A stretch of DNA of 64,000 bases from Blastocatellia bacterium (GTDB lineage Bacteria > Acidobacteriota > Blastocatellia > Chloracidobacteriales > JADJPF01), in NCBI GenBank assembly GCA_016713405.1, contig JADJPF010000020.1, forward strand, positions 496,001-560,000, in the 5' to 3' direction. Made by a program: the position numbers and the translations under genes. This document shows, piece after piece, positions 37,193 through 45,438 of this stretch. The notes below the pieces were generated by a model, which ran no database searches, was not told where the DNA came from, and saw only the letters and a program-made list of their open reading frames with translations. Each line of letters starts with the position of its first letter. Position 1 is the stretch's first letter.

Positions 37193-38251
37193 ATGAGTAC
37201 AAGCAATAAAAAAGATAAACTTGATGATCCTATTAAAGATGACTCTCTTAAGGATGATCCCTTAGAAACATCTTTTATCAGTAATATAACTATAGATGTT
37301 TCTGCTTCACCAGATGGTAAAACTAGATCTAACAAAGAAAATTTATCATCAGGACGAACATCTACTAACAGAGAAAGTCTTTCTACTGCGCAACGTGCTT
37401 CTGCTCGTACAACTACATTAGCTTTAGATCCAAGACCATATAAGAAAAGAGAAAGAGTTTATACAACGATAATTATTATTTTATCTAGCGTAATATTAGC
37501 TCAAGCCTTATTATTATGGTTAGCATACTTTGGGAATAATGTTAATGATAAACAATTAATTATTACAGGGGCTAAAGTTAACCAAAGTCTTTTAATAGAG
37601 TTAACAGAAGCATTTATGACTAAAAATTTAGGTATGGCAATATCAGTAATGCCAAAAAGTGAAAGAGTAGCCTTAGCAGAACTAACTCAAGGAAAAGCTC
37701 ATCTTGTACAAACAACTTTTCAATTATCGCAAGAAGAAAGAAAGCAATTAACTTTACTTACAGGTAGGGAAGTTAAAGAAATTCTTGCTCCTAAATGGGC
37801 ATTAGCCTTTTATGTTCATAAAGATAATCCAATAGACGCACTTACTTTAATTCAACTACAAAGTATTTTTAAGGGTGAAGTTAATAACTGGCAAGCTTTT
37901 GGTGGAATGGACTCAGCTATTGGTATTCAAGCTTTTTATGATAATCATTTTATTAATGAATTTATCCAAAAGAGAATAATAAATAATCCTCAAACTAAGG
38001 TTTCTCCTAAAATAATTTCAACAGTTATAGATAATCCTAGTAATATTGCTTATGGAGAAGTAAAAGAAATATTACCTAGTAATGTTAAATTATTAAAAAT
38101 AAAAGTAAGTGATATAGAAGAAGGAAAATTACCTATTTTAGAAGGAAAATTAAATAAAGATTATCCTCTAGCTTATAATACTTATTGGTATACTACAGAT
38201 TTAAGTAAAGATTTAGCAGATTTTTTAAGACAAGAAGTAGAAAAACAGTAA
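37193..38251 (+). CDS. Membrane-anchored substrate-binding-like protein
   Basis: 352 residues. The N-terminal 85 residues are charged and Ser/Thr-rich, one membrane helix follows (about 90-113), and the rest (about 120-352) resembles a PstS/PBP-like-2 ligand-binding fold: LTGREVKEILAPKWALAFYVHKDNPI, LIQLQSIFKGEVNNWQAFGG and the late NIAYGEVKE. This pattern occurs in phosphate-binding proteins and in relatives used as sensors. It is topologically unusual in having a long cytoplasmic head before the anchor. No permease gene is adjacent, so a sensing rather than transport role is likelier. Confidence 0.65.
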   Translation: MSTSNKKDKLDDPIKDDSLKDDPLETSFISNITIDVSASPDGKTRSNKENLSSGRTSTNRESLSTAQRASARTTTLALDPRPYKKRERVYTTIIIILSSVILAQALLLWLAYFGNNVNDKQLIITGAKVNQSLLIELTEAFMTKNLGMAISVMPKSERVALAELTQGKAHLVQTTFQLSQEERKQLTLLTGREVKEILAPKWALAFYVHKDNPIDALTLIQLQSIFKGEVNNWQAFGGMDSAIGIQAFYDNHFINEFIQKRIINNPQTKVSPKIISTVIDNPSNIAYGEVKEILPSNVKLLKIKVSDIEEGKLPILEGKLNKDYPLAYNTYWYTTDLSKDLADFLRQEVEKQ

Positions 38252-38254
38252 AAA

Positions 38255-38289
38255 TAAAAAAGCCTGTAACTTAAATTACAGGCTTTTTT
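38255..38289. terminator. Intrinsic terminator
   Basis: AAAAAAGCCTGTAA pairs with TTACAGGCTTTTTT around a CTTAAA loop, ending in a T-run on both strands. It ends the solute-binding-like gene and the convergent small-protein genes. Confidence 0.9.
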
Positions 38290-38309
38290 ATTTATTGATT
38301 AAAAAATTG

Positions 38310-38678
38310 TTATGACAATCTAACTAAAAGTCTTTGCAACTTTTGGCTCATAATAGGATCATTTTGAGCAAAATCTGACATAGCAGAAAGAAGCGAGTCC
38401 ATATTAATTTTTTCACTTAATTCAGGACTAATTAAGTTACTTACAAAAGAGCGAGCCGCTTTGTCTATAGCTACCCGGCTAGAAATTGAGTTATTAAAAT
38501 CTGTAGATTGTGCAATACTAGTTAAGTCACTTTTCAAAGGAGAGCTTGTATTATCAGGGCGAACACTAATACCATCTAATTGAGCTTCAAAACTATTATT
38601 TTTAACTTCTGAACGATTAATATTTTTTGTTTCATTAAAAGAATTAAAATCGGGTATGTTAAATCTATCAATTTTCAT
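38310..38678 (-). CDS. Small hypothetical protein
   Basis: 122 residues, no Cys, no signal peptide or membrane segment. The N-terminal 70 residues are Asn/Ser-rich and probably disordered; the C-terminus is helical (AIDKAARSFVSNLI..., MDSLLSAMSDFAQNDPIMSQKLQRLLVRL). It is the last gene of a run of small minus-strand genes (38310-39951). The pattern of a disordered head and helical tail is seen in secretion-substrate proteins, but I cannot assign it. Confidence 0.5.
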   Translation of the reverse strand: MKIDRFNIPDFNSFNETKNINRSEVKNNSFEAQLDGISVRPDNTSSPLKSDLTSIAQSTDFNNSISSRVAIDKAARSFVSNLISPELSEKINMDSLLSAMSDFAQNDPIMSQKLQRLLVRLS

Positions 38679-38722
38679 AATTATTTACCTCACAGAAAAA
38701 ACTTTCTGTAGTCCACTTAATC

Positions 38723-39109
38723 CTATTCAATAACCTCTAATATAGACTTAGCCATTTGTCCATGAGGGCCATCTGAGCTAAGTTCTATAGCACGTGTTAG
38801 GTGTTCACGTGCTATAGAAAAATCTTTTTTCATAAAGTATGCTTCACCTAAATGTACATAAGCATAAGCACTAGCAGAGTTTTTTTCTATTGCAGACTTA
38901 TAATATTCAATTGCTTCATCGAAATTATTTTCTGCAAAAAGAATTGTTCCATAAGTAACTAGTGGAATGTCAGATTCAGGTCTAAGAGCTATAAGGCCAA
39001 GAACTACTTCGCGGGCTTGTTGATATTTACCAGCATCACGATAAATAGTTGCTGCTTCCATTAAAAATGTTAACTCTTCTTGAGAAACTTCTACTGCTAA
39101 ATTTGACAT
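38723..39109 (-). CDS. TPR-repeat protein
   Basis: 128 residues consisting of about three TPRs: AGKYQQAREVVLGLIALRP, NNFDEAIEYYKSAIEKNS, KDFSIAREHLTRAIEL. It has no signal peptide. Its size and three-TPR architecture resemble SycD/LcrH-type secretion chaperones, but also many plain TPR proteins. It sits between the two small Ser/Asn-rich genes at 38310 and 39135, so it may be their chaperone. Confidence 0.65.
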   Translation of the reverse strand: MSNLAVEVSQEELTFLMEAATIYRDAGKYQQAREVVLGLIALRPESDIPLVTYGTILFAENNFDEAIEYYKSAIEKNSASAYAYVHLGEAYFMKKDFSIAREHLTRAIELSSDGPHGQMAKSILEVIE

Positions 39110-39134
39110 TAACTAGCCCCTTAAGCTTAATTAT

Positions 39135-39500
39135 TTATTTTAAGTTACGAACTGCGTCTAAAGCTGTATCATGACGAGCTTTAAGAATATTGGTTAAAAC
39201 TTCAGTAGTGCGTGATTGTGATTGAATTCGTTCTTGTAAATTAATCAATGCTAATTGACTCTTAAATTGTTGTTGGATAGCACTTTCACCAGCAACAGAA
39301 TTTAATGCGTTTTCTACGTTTGGATCTTTTGTATTAACATCCCCAAGGCCCAAGTTACCTTCACCTAAAGAATTGCCTACACCAGCAGAACCACCACCTA
39401 AGCTAAATGAACCACCGCTATTAGTTGATGATGAAGTACGATTGGAAAGAGATTGGATACCACCTAAGTTAAAATTGTTATTTAATCCTTGAATTGCCAT
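39135..39500 (-). CDS. Small Gly/Ser-rich hypothetical protein
   Basis: 121 residues. The N-terminal half is Gly/Asn/Ser-rich and probably flexible (SLGGGSAGVGNSLGEGN). The C-terminal half is one long amphipathic helical region (AIQQQFKSQLALINLQERIQ, TTEVLTNILKARHDTALDAVRNL). RBS GGGAGG lies before the ATG. The form, flexible head and helical tail, is like needle, rod or filament subunits of export systems, but no family match is claimed. Confidence 0.5.
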   Translation of the reverse strand: MAIQGLNNNFNLGGIQSLSNRTSSSTNSGGSFSLGGGSAGVGNSLGEGNLGLGDVNTKDPNVENALNSVAGESAIQQQFKSQLALINLQERIQSQSRTTEVLTNILKARHDTALDAVRNLK

Positions 39501-39633
39501 AAAGCCTCCCTATGCATATTATTCAAATAGAAGAATTTGATCACCCGTATTATCGGAGGTCAATATTAAAAGTTGCTCAGAGGTTAAGAAAATTTCCCTG
39601 CAAAGATTAAACAAACCCTACTTATCAACCATA

Positions 39634-39951
39634 TTACCAACCACGAAATTTTGCTTTTAAGTCTAATAACTCATTAGCTAATTGAATAGATAAACCATAA
39701 GCATTAAGGGCCTGTTGTGCGGCTTCGGCTTGTTCTTTGTTAGCTGTACGAACTAAACGATCAAGCTCTGTACAAGTTTTTTCGCATTTTTGAAAAAGCT
39801 CATGGAAATTTTCTCTAGTAAGATACTGTTGGAAGGCAGGATAGGTTTTTTCAAATTTAATTTGCTCGTCATCTTTAGGTGTTGTAGTGCGGGGTTGGGA
39901 TTGACGATTATACCAATCTCCTACTGTAAATGACTGAAATTTATCGCTCAT
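39634..39951 (-). CDS. Small helical hypothetical protein
   Basis: 105 residues. After a polar N-terminus (about 1-35) the remainder is two or three helices (FEKTYPAFQQYLTRENFHELFQ, CEKTCTELDRLVRTANKEQAE) ending in KAKFRGW. It carries two Cys (KCEKTC) and no signal peptide or membrane segment. It is the first gene of the small-protein run. No family recognised. Confidence 0.5.
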   Translation of the reverse strand: MSDKFQSFTVGDWYNRQSQPRTTTPKDDEQIKFEKTYPAFQQYLTRENFHELFQKCEKTCTELDRLVRTANKEQAEAAQQALNAYGLSIQLANELLDLKAKFRGW

Positions 39952-39989
39952 TATCTTTCTCCTTAAAATTTTCTTACTAGTATAAAGGA

Positions 39990-40013
39990 AAACCGAGCAA
40001 ATACGCTCGGTTT
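39990..40013 (-). terminator. Intrinsic terminator of the TPR gene
   Basis: On the minus strand AACCGAGC, loop GTATTT and GCTCGGTT form an 8-bp stem flanked by A/T runs (plus strand AAACCGAGC...GCTCGGTTTTT). It separates the 538-residue TPR gene from the small-protein run. Confidence 0.75.
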
Positions 40014-40039
40014 TTCTAACATGTAAATGAAGTCTGATT

Positions 40040-41656
40040 TTATTTTAATAACCATTCTAATTGGAAAGCTAGAGGTGTAGAAGTATCACTAGAATTTTCT
40101 ATTTCTAATGTTGTTATATAGGAGTTGCTTTGAGATGGTGCTTCCATTAAACGAACCTCTGCATTACCACTTACTTTTCTTACCTTTACGCTAGCTTCCT
40201 GGGCAGGTAATGGATCACCTTGATAACTTACTTCCTTTGCTTCTTCGCCGCTAACTTGCTCAATATCAACAAACTTACCTTGTACCCGAACAATGATACG
40301 TCCATTTACTTGGCCTTGCCAACTAATCTGGCCTTGTCGTTTTAATTCCCATTCAATTTCAAAAGCAACATCTTTTGCTTTTTTAGTGTTTATAGAAAAA
40401 GTAGAAGTATAGTTATTATTAGTAGAAGGTTGATCTGCTATTTTGACTGTCACACCTCCACTAATGGCTTTAACACGTTTTATAGTATATCCTATTTCTG
40501 GAAGCCGTGAATTTATAGTACCTTCAGCATCTCCACTATAGGTAGTTTCTAGCCCTTTAATTTTTATATCTGTAGTACTTTTTATAGTACCTTTCCAAAT
40601 ACTTTTACCTCTTGCTGCTGTTGGTGGAGTAAGACGAATAGCTATTTCTGCTAAACGAGATTTAATCTTTTCGTCTTCAGGTAAAATTACTAGTGCTTCT
40701 TGATAGAGTTTTTCTGCGTCTGTATATTGTCTATTACGATAAAATTGTTCTGCTTTAAGTTTTTGATAATTACCTTCAGATATTTTTAGACCTGCTTTAG
40801 CTTGTTCATTTTCTGGATCAATTGACAAGGCTTCTTTAAACTTAATCATTGCATCTTCATAAGCTTCTGCCTTAAGTTTATTTTCTGCAAACTCAAGTAA
40901 GTTTTTTAGATCAAGTAAACGAAGTTTTTCTTGTGCTATTGAGTTTTTAGAATCTAGTTGTAATACTCGGCGAAAGCTATTTTGGGCAATACTATCTTGA
41001 CCATTGCTTAATGCTGTTTCACCTTGTCCTAAAAGAGCAGGGATTAATTTTTCTTTTGTTTGACTATCACTGGGGTTTATACTAAGCAATTTATCAATAT
41101 TTTCTATTGCACGATCATAATCTTTTTCATTTAAGGCATCTTCAACTAACTTAGCATAAAGCTGAGGTATTTCTTCTTTAGATTTTGGATCATTAGGTCT
41201 TAGTTTAAGTATTTCTAAATAATTACTTAAAGCTTTTTCTACATCATCACTGTCATCAGACTCTATATGCAATTTAGCAACTTGAATTTGTTTATCCAAT
41301 AATTCTAATAATTCAGGGGTAGCATTGCGATCTTTACGTTTTTTATCTGCTTCTTGAAAGTATTCTGATGCTAATTCAAACTCACCTGTGTCTAATAGTT
41401 CAGAACCTTTAGTTATATAAAAATCTATTGATTTACCTTTAGGAACAGCCGTTGGGGAAACGGTTTTCGGATTGCGACGCGCTTTAGCTACTTTGCGAGG
41501 TGGGTTTGTTGCAGTATTAGTGTTTGTTGGTTTTGGAGGCGGATCCTCTTTAGGACGACCAATAACAGGGCCTTGAGCCAAAATTAATTGACTTGATAAG
41601 TCCAACCACAACAAAGCAATAAACAACGAGATGATTAATTTGCTTTTGATCTTCAT
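40040..41656 (-). CDS. Exported TPR protein with tandem C-terminal beta domains
   Basis: 538 residues. A signal peptide (about 1-27, ending ILAQ) is followed by a Pro/Lys-rich linker and an array of TPRs (about 80-340; e.g. KDYDRAIENIDKLLSINPSDS, QYTDAEKLYQEALVILPED). The C-terminal 190 residues hold two related beta modules, each with a G-x-VxV/VRL strand and a final FEIEWELK / FQLEWLLK motif. It would be periplasmic or membrane-associated. No catalytic motif. It has its own terminator. The upstream gene encodes a zinc-ribbon membrane protein. Confidence 0.7.
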   Translation of the reverse strand: MKIKSKLIISLFIALLWLDLSSQLILAQGPVIGRPKEDPPPKPTNTNTATNPPRKVAKARRNPKTVSPTAVPKGKSIDFYITKGSELLDTGEFELASEYFQEADKKRKDRNATPELLELLDKQIQVAKLHIESDDSDDVEKALSNYLEILKLRPNDPKSKEEIPQLYAKLVEDALNEKDYDRAIENIDKLLSINPSDSQTKEKLIPALLGQGETALSNGQDSIAQNSFRRVLQLDSKNSIAQEKLRLLDLKNLLEFAENKLKAEAYEDAMIKFKEALSIDPENEQAKAGLKISEGNYQKLKAEQFYRNRQYTDAEKLYQEALVILPEDEKIKSRLAEIAIRLTPPTAARGKSIWKGTIKSTTDIKIKGLETTYSGDAEGTINSRLPEIGYTIKRVKAISGGVTVKIADQPSTNNNYTSTFSINTKKAKDVAFEIEWELKRQGQISWQGQVNGRIIVRVQGKFVDIEQVSGEEAKEVSYQGDPLPAQEASVKVRKVSGNAEVRLMEAPSQSNSYITTLEIENSSDTSTPLAFQLEWLLK

Positions 41657-41762
41657 ATACTTTTTCAGACTTTTATAGTTATTTTTATAAAATACTAACA
41701 GTTTATTTATAGTTTGTTAAGCTAGGCACTAACTTTAGTCTTATTTTTACCAAAACTTATTT

Positions 41763-42857
41763 TTAAGCAAAGAGATTACCAAAGGAATTTATAGGTAAAT
41801 AAGCAATCCCCAAAGGTCTTAAAACTAAAATCCAAACAAGAATACCTATTCCAATAAGTGCAATAAGCACAATAATTATTAAAATAATCTGTTCAATACG
41901 CTTTGTATTTTCTACTAGATTACCTGTTGGGCTATTAATAGAAAGCACCCCTGTTGTGCTATGTGAGGGAGTAACATTGCTAATAGTCCTAATAGTTCCA
42001 ATAGTTTCAGTTGATTTAGAAAAACTTGTATTTACTTGAGGTTTTACAGTATTTGCTATAGGTAAAATACTAGCTACTACACCAGGTGCAGAATTAATAG
42101 GTTTTGCCGTAGATGCTGCATTTATGCTTCTTTCAGGTAAAATTGGAATGTCCTCAGTTTTTTCCATTAGTACAGGCATATCAGCCGTTCTTTCTGTTAA
42201 TACAGGGATGTCGGCTGTTTTTTCTATTCCTCTATCTGACAAAGCTTCCATTTCTTCTGTAGTGTTAAACTCAGGATCGCCATAATCACTAAAATCAACA
42301 ATAGGATTTGCTAAAGAACCATTACTAGATTTTTTTGCTACATTTGCTACAGAAGTGTTTAAAGATTCTAACTTAGCTTGTGAAAATGAGCCTACAGAAC
42401 TAGACATATTGCTAATGTTACTATTTAAGCTAGTTGGGGTAGATTTTGAATAAACACTGATTGAGGATGGGGATTTAGGAACTTCAAAACCTACAGTGTC
42501 AGGTAACAATTGATGTGTAAATTGGTCAAGGGTCTGTTCAATTTCTGAAGAAGCAGCAAACCCTTCACTAGTTTTAGTTGCAATATCTGGTTGCCATTTA
42601 GCCGCAGATGGTACTTTAGCGGATTTATCAATGCTTTCTGAAAAACTACTATAAATGCTTTGATCAATTAAAGATATAGGGGGGGTATTATTTGGAGGAG
42701 TAGGATTTTCAAGCAAGTTTAATTCTTCAGCAAAAGTCTGGTAGTGAGATAAAGGGGTTGTTCCCACACTACTACGTGGTGGAGGCATAGTTCGACCACA
42801 TTGGCGACAAAATTTCTTACCTTCCCGGTTTTGGTGGCCGCAGAAGGGACAAAACAT
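41763..42857 (-). CDS. Zinc-ribbon single-pass membrane protein
   Basis: 364 residues. N-terminal zinc ribbon CPFCGHQN...CRQCG (two CxxC knuckles), then a long Ser/Thr/Pro-rich low-complexity region (25-310) containing ILTERTADMPVLMEKTEDIPIL-like short repeats, then a membrane helix near the C-terminus (about 320-346) and a short tail. The Thr-rich middle is typical of kinase substrates with FHA-binding phosphothreonines, an inference given the many kinases nearby. RBS GGGGAG precedes the ATG. No known family. Confidence 0.6.
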   Translation of the reverse strand: MFCPFCGHQNREGKKFCRQCGRTMPPPRSSVGTTPLSHYQTFAEELNLLENPTPPNNTPPISLIDQSIYSSFSESIDKSAKVPSAAKWQPDIATKTSEGFAASSEIEQTLDQFTHQLLPDTVGFEVPKSPSSISVYSKSTPTSLNSNISNMSSSVGSFSQAKLESLNTSVANVAKKSSNGSLANPIVDFSDYGDPEFNTTEEMEALSDRGIEKTADIPVLTERTADMPVLMEKTEDIPILPERSINAASTAKPINSAPGVVASILPIANTVKPQVNTSFSKSTETIGTIRTISNVTPSHSTTGVLSINSPTGNLVENTKRIEQIILIIIVLIALIGIGILVWILVLRPLGIAYLPINSFGNLFA

Positions 42858-43018
42858 CTTATGTCTCCCCTCTTTCAGTTAAAATTAGAAATTATTTTGG
42901 CAGAAAGCCGATTTTAGCAATGTGGACAAAAGCATTCTAACATTCCTAGAGAAAAACTTTCAAGTCTAGCTTCAGACAGAAAATAACTCGATTTTAGGAG
43001 ATATTAAGAAATTTTACA

Positions 43019-43582
43019 TTAAGTATTTTTTTCTTCTTTTAAGACACCAACAAAAGGTAAATTCCGGTAACGTTCTGCATAATCTAGTCCATAACCAACA
43101 ACAAAAGCATTAGGAATTTCAAAACCAACATAGGCTACTTCTACTTGTCGAATACGTCTAGAGGGTTTATCTAGTAAAGCTACTACTGCTACAGAGTTAG
43201 CATCTCTACGGCGAAAAATATCTTGTAAATAATTTAGTGTTAAACCCGTATCAACAATATCTTCTACTACTAAAATATCTTTACCTTTTAGACTTGTATC
43301 TAAATCTTTAAGGATTCTTACTTCTCCAGATGATTTTGAATCTGCACCATAGCTAGAAACAGCCATAAAATCTAAAGATAAAGGTAGGTCAATATTTCGT
43401 ACTAAATCACCTAAAAAAATACAAGCTCCTTTTAATACACAAATAAGTAAAAGATTTTTGCCTACATAATCTTGAGTGATCTTAGCTCCTAGTTCTTTAA
43501 TTCGAGCTTGTATGTTTTCAGCACTAATTAGTACTTCTAAATTAGGCTGGCTAAATTCTGAAGGTTGTAGATTTGTAATCAT
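43019..43582 (-). CDS. hpt: Hypoxanthine phosphoribosyltransferase
   Basis: 187 residues. Purine salvage enzyme that joins hypoxanthine (or guanine) to PRPP. The PRPP-binding loop is ILVVEDIVDTGLTL, the LKGA motif (CVLKGACIFL) and the flexible loop SSYGADSKSSGEVRI are present, and so is the C-terminal VGYGLDYAERYRNLPFVGV. ATG 43582 is preferred to GTG 43591 because AAAAGG precedes it at good distance. Cytoplasmic. It stands alone; the next gene (rpiB) is divergent. Confidence 0.93.
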   Translation of the reverse strand: MITNLQPSEFSQPNLEVLISAENIQARIKELGAKITQDYVGKNLLLICVLKGACIFLGDLVRNIDLPLSLDFMAVSSYGADSKSSGEVRILKDLDTSLKGKDILVVEDIVDTGLTLNYLQDIFRRRDANSVAVVALLDKPSRRIRQVEVAYVGFEIPNAFVVGYGLDYAERYRNLPFVGVLKEEKNT

Positions 43583-43716
43583 AAATAACACCTTTTTAAG
43601 ATTGGATAAATTCTTTATGGTAAAGTGACTTGGTTAAGATTTAAGGTTTAGCCTAAAATAGGTCACTATAAAAAACCATTACTTAACTGTCAAGCCATCT
43701 ATCAATTTCAAACGCT

Positions 43717-44337
43717 ATGATTGATCTATCAGAAAAACAAGTTATTACTGAAGAAGACTTAAAAAACATCTCTCACAAAGAAACGCTTCAATTAGCAGAG
43801 CAAGTTATAATCACGCCACTAGCTAGAGATTTAATCAACACTCGCAGCTTAGAAATTATCCGAAAACGTCGTGGTAAAAAAATTACTCGTCTAGCAATTG
43901 CTGCCGATCATGGCGGTTATGAAATGAAAGAAGACTTAAAAAAATACTTAGAAGAATTGGGTATAGATTATCAAGATTTTGGCTCTTATGACACAAAGGC
44001 AGTGGATTATCCAGATTATGCTTTTATAGTAGCTAGTAATGTGTCACAGGGTAATTTTTCATTAGGCATTATTATTGATGGTGCGGGAATAGGTTCTTGT
44101 ATGGCTGCTAATAAAATACCAGGTATAAGAGCAGCAATGGCTAATACAGTTGCTTTAGCACGTAATAGCCGAGAACATAATGATGCTAATGTTTTAACAT
44201 TAGGCGGAAAAGCTATTACATTTGAATTAATGCGTGAGATTGTAAAAGTTTGGTTAGAAACTACCATAACAGAGGAACGACACTTAAACCGAGTTGCTAA
44301 AATTATTGATATTGAGAAAAAATTTTTAAGAAAGTAA
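43717..44337 (+). CDS. rpiB: Ribose-5-phosphate isomerase B with N-terminal extension
   Basis: 206 residues, against about 150 for ordinary RpiB. The RpiB/LacAB core (58-206) has the AADHGGYEMK start, DYPDYA, the IDGAGIGSCMAANKIPGIRAA loop and the NVLTLGGK strand. The extra first 57 residues (VITEEDLKNI...ITPLARDLINTRSLEI) resemble the 'ITPLARD' extensions found on enzymes of bacterial microcompartments. It isomerises ribose-5-phosphate to ribulose-5-phosphate. It is followed after 7 bp by deoC, a pairing seen in sugar-phosphate-utilising microcompartment loci. No shell gene is in the window. Confidence 0.85.
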   Translation: MIDLSEKQVITEEDLKNISHKETLQLAEQVIITPLARDLINTRSLEIIRKRRGKKITRLAIAADHGGYEMKEDLKKYLEELGIDYQDFGSYDTKAVDYPDYAFIVASNVSQGNFSLGIIIDGAGIGSCMAANKIPGIRAAMANTVALARNSREHNDANVLTLGGKAITFELMREIVKVWLETTITEERHLNRVAKIIDIEKKFLRK

Positions 44338-44344
44338 TAAAAAT

Positions 44345-45208
44345 ATGGAGTCTTTAGAAACTTTTGTACAACAAATCATAGATGAAGTTTTAGATCGGCT
44401 AACTAATGAAACAAATGTTACTCTGGCTGCTTGTACAAATTGTTGTACAACGGGCTGTGTTCATCGTATGCAGGCGGCTGTTGCTGCTGGAGCATCACGC
44501 TTAGGGCTAGCTTCAATAGATTCACTTTCTGCCCGCGATATGGGCCAATATATTGACCATACTTTATTAAAAGCTGAAGCTACACGTGCAGAAATTAATA
44601 AACTTTGTTTAGAAGCTGCCGAGTATCATTTTGCTTCTGTTTGTGTTAACCCTATTTGGGTAAAAGAATCTGCTAAACAGCTTTGTGCAAGCGGGGTTGA
44701 AGTTTGTACTGTAGTTGGGTTTCCTCTAGGTGCTAATGCTTCTGATACTAAAGTTTATGAAGCGCGTAGGGCAATTTTTGAAGGTGCTAGAGAAATTGAT
44801 ATGGTGATTCAAATTGGAGCATTAAAGTCTCAAGACTATAACTTGGTTGAAGATGATATTGCTATGCTAGCAGATGCAGTTCATAGAGAAGATGCACTGC
44901 TAAAAGTAATTATTGAAACGGCTTTGCTAACAGATGAAGAAAAGATAAAAGCTTGTTTATTATCAAAATCTGCTGGTGCTGATTATGTAAAAACATCTAC
45001 AGGTTTTTCTAAAGCTGGTGCTACTGTTAAGGATGTTTCTTTGATGCGGCGTGTGGTTGGTGCAGATATGGGTGTAAAAGCTGCTGGTGGAGTAAGGGAT
45101 TTTACTGGCGCAAAAGAAATGCTAATGGCAGGTGCTACCCGAATTGGGGCTAGTGTTGGTGTAAAAATCGTCCAAAATATGTCAGCAAGTGCTAATACAA
45201 ATTACTAA
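44345..45208 (+). CDS. deoC: Deoxyribose-phosphate aldolase with cargo-like N-terminus
   Basis: 287 residues. The aldolase core (about 65-285) has D152 of EIDMVI, Schiff-base K216 in ADYVKTSTGF and K245 in GVKAAGGVR, and cleaves deoxyribose-5-phosphate into acetaldehyde and glyceraldehyde-3-phosphate. Before it lie an amphipathic helix (LETFVQQIIDEVLDRL, about 4-19) like microcompartment encapsulation peptides, and a Cys cluster C30-x2-C33-C34-x3-C38. Both are absent from ordinary DeoC. Co-transcribed with rpiB. Acetaldehyde is a reactive product, which would fit enclosure in a shell; that is an inference. Confidence 0.88.
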   Translation: MESLETFVQQIIDEVLDRLTNETNVTLAACTNCCTTGCVHRMQAAVAAGASRLGLASIDSLSARDMGQYIDHTLLKAEATRAEINKLCLEAAEYHFASVCVNPIWVKESAKQLCASGVEVCTVVGFPLGANASDTKVYEARRAIFEGAREIDMVIQIGALKSQDYNLVEDDIAMLADAVHREDALLKVIIETALLTDEEKIKACLLSKSAGADYVKTSTGFSKAGATVKDVSLMRRVVGADMGVKAAGGVRDFTGAKEMLMAGATRIGASVGVKIVQNMSASANTNY

Positions 45209-45233
45209 ACTTCTAAGCAGGTTCTAAGCAGCT

Positions 45234-45269
45234 AATTTATTAACTATTTCAGATCAAAGTTAATAAATT
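45234..45269 (+). terminator. Hairpin after deoC
   Basis: AATTTATTAACT (45234-45245) pairs perfectly with AGTTAATAAATT (45258-45269) across a 12-nt loop. It is AT-only and lacks a T-run, so termination is possible but weak. Confidence 0.4.
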
Positions 45270-45438
45270 AAGCTCGCTAAATCTCTATTTAACAAAGCTT
45301 AAAGAGTTATTTAAGCTTGCCAGTGTAAACAGTTTGTCATAAAACTGAATTAATGATATATAATCTTGATAATTTCTTTATATCTTTCCAGCCCCACATA
45401 TAGCTTAAATCTAGTTAATAATATATTTGGTAATACTT

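Noticed and set aside
37193..38251. Phosphate ABC transporter (Pst) locus
   Set aside because: Only a ligand-binding-like domain is present, with an odd N-terminal cytoplasmic head, and no pstC/A/B genes lie nearby.
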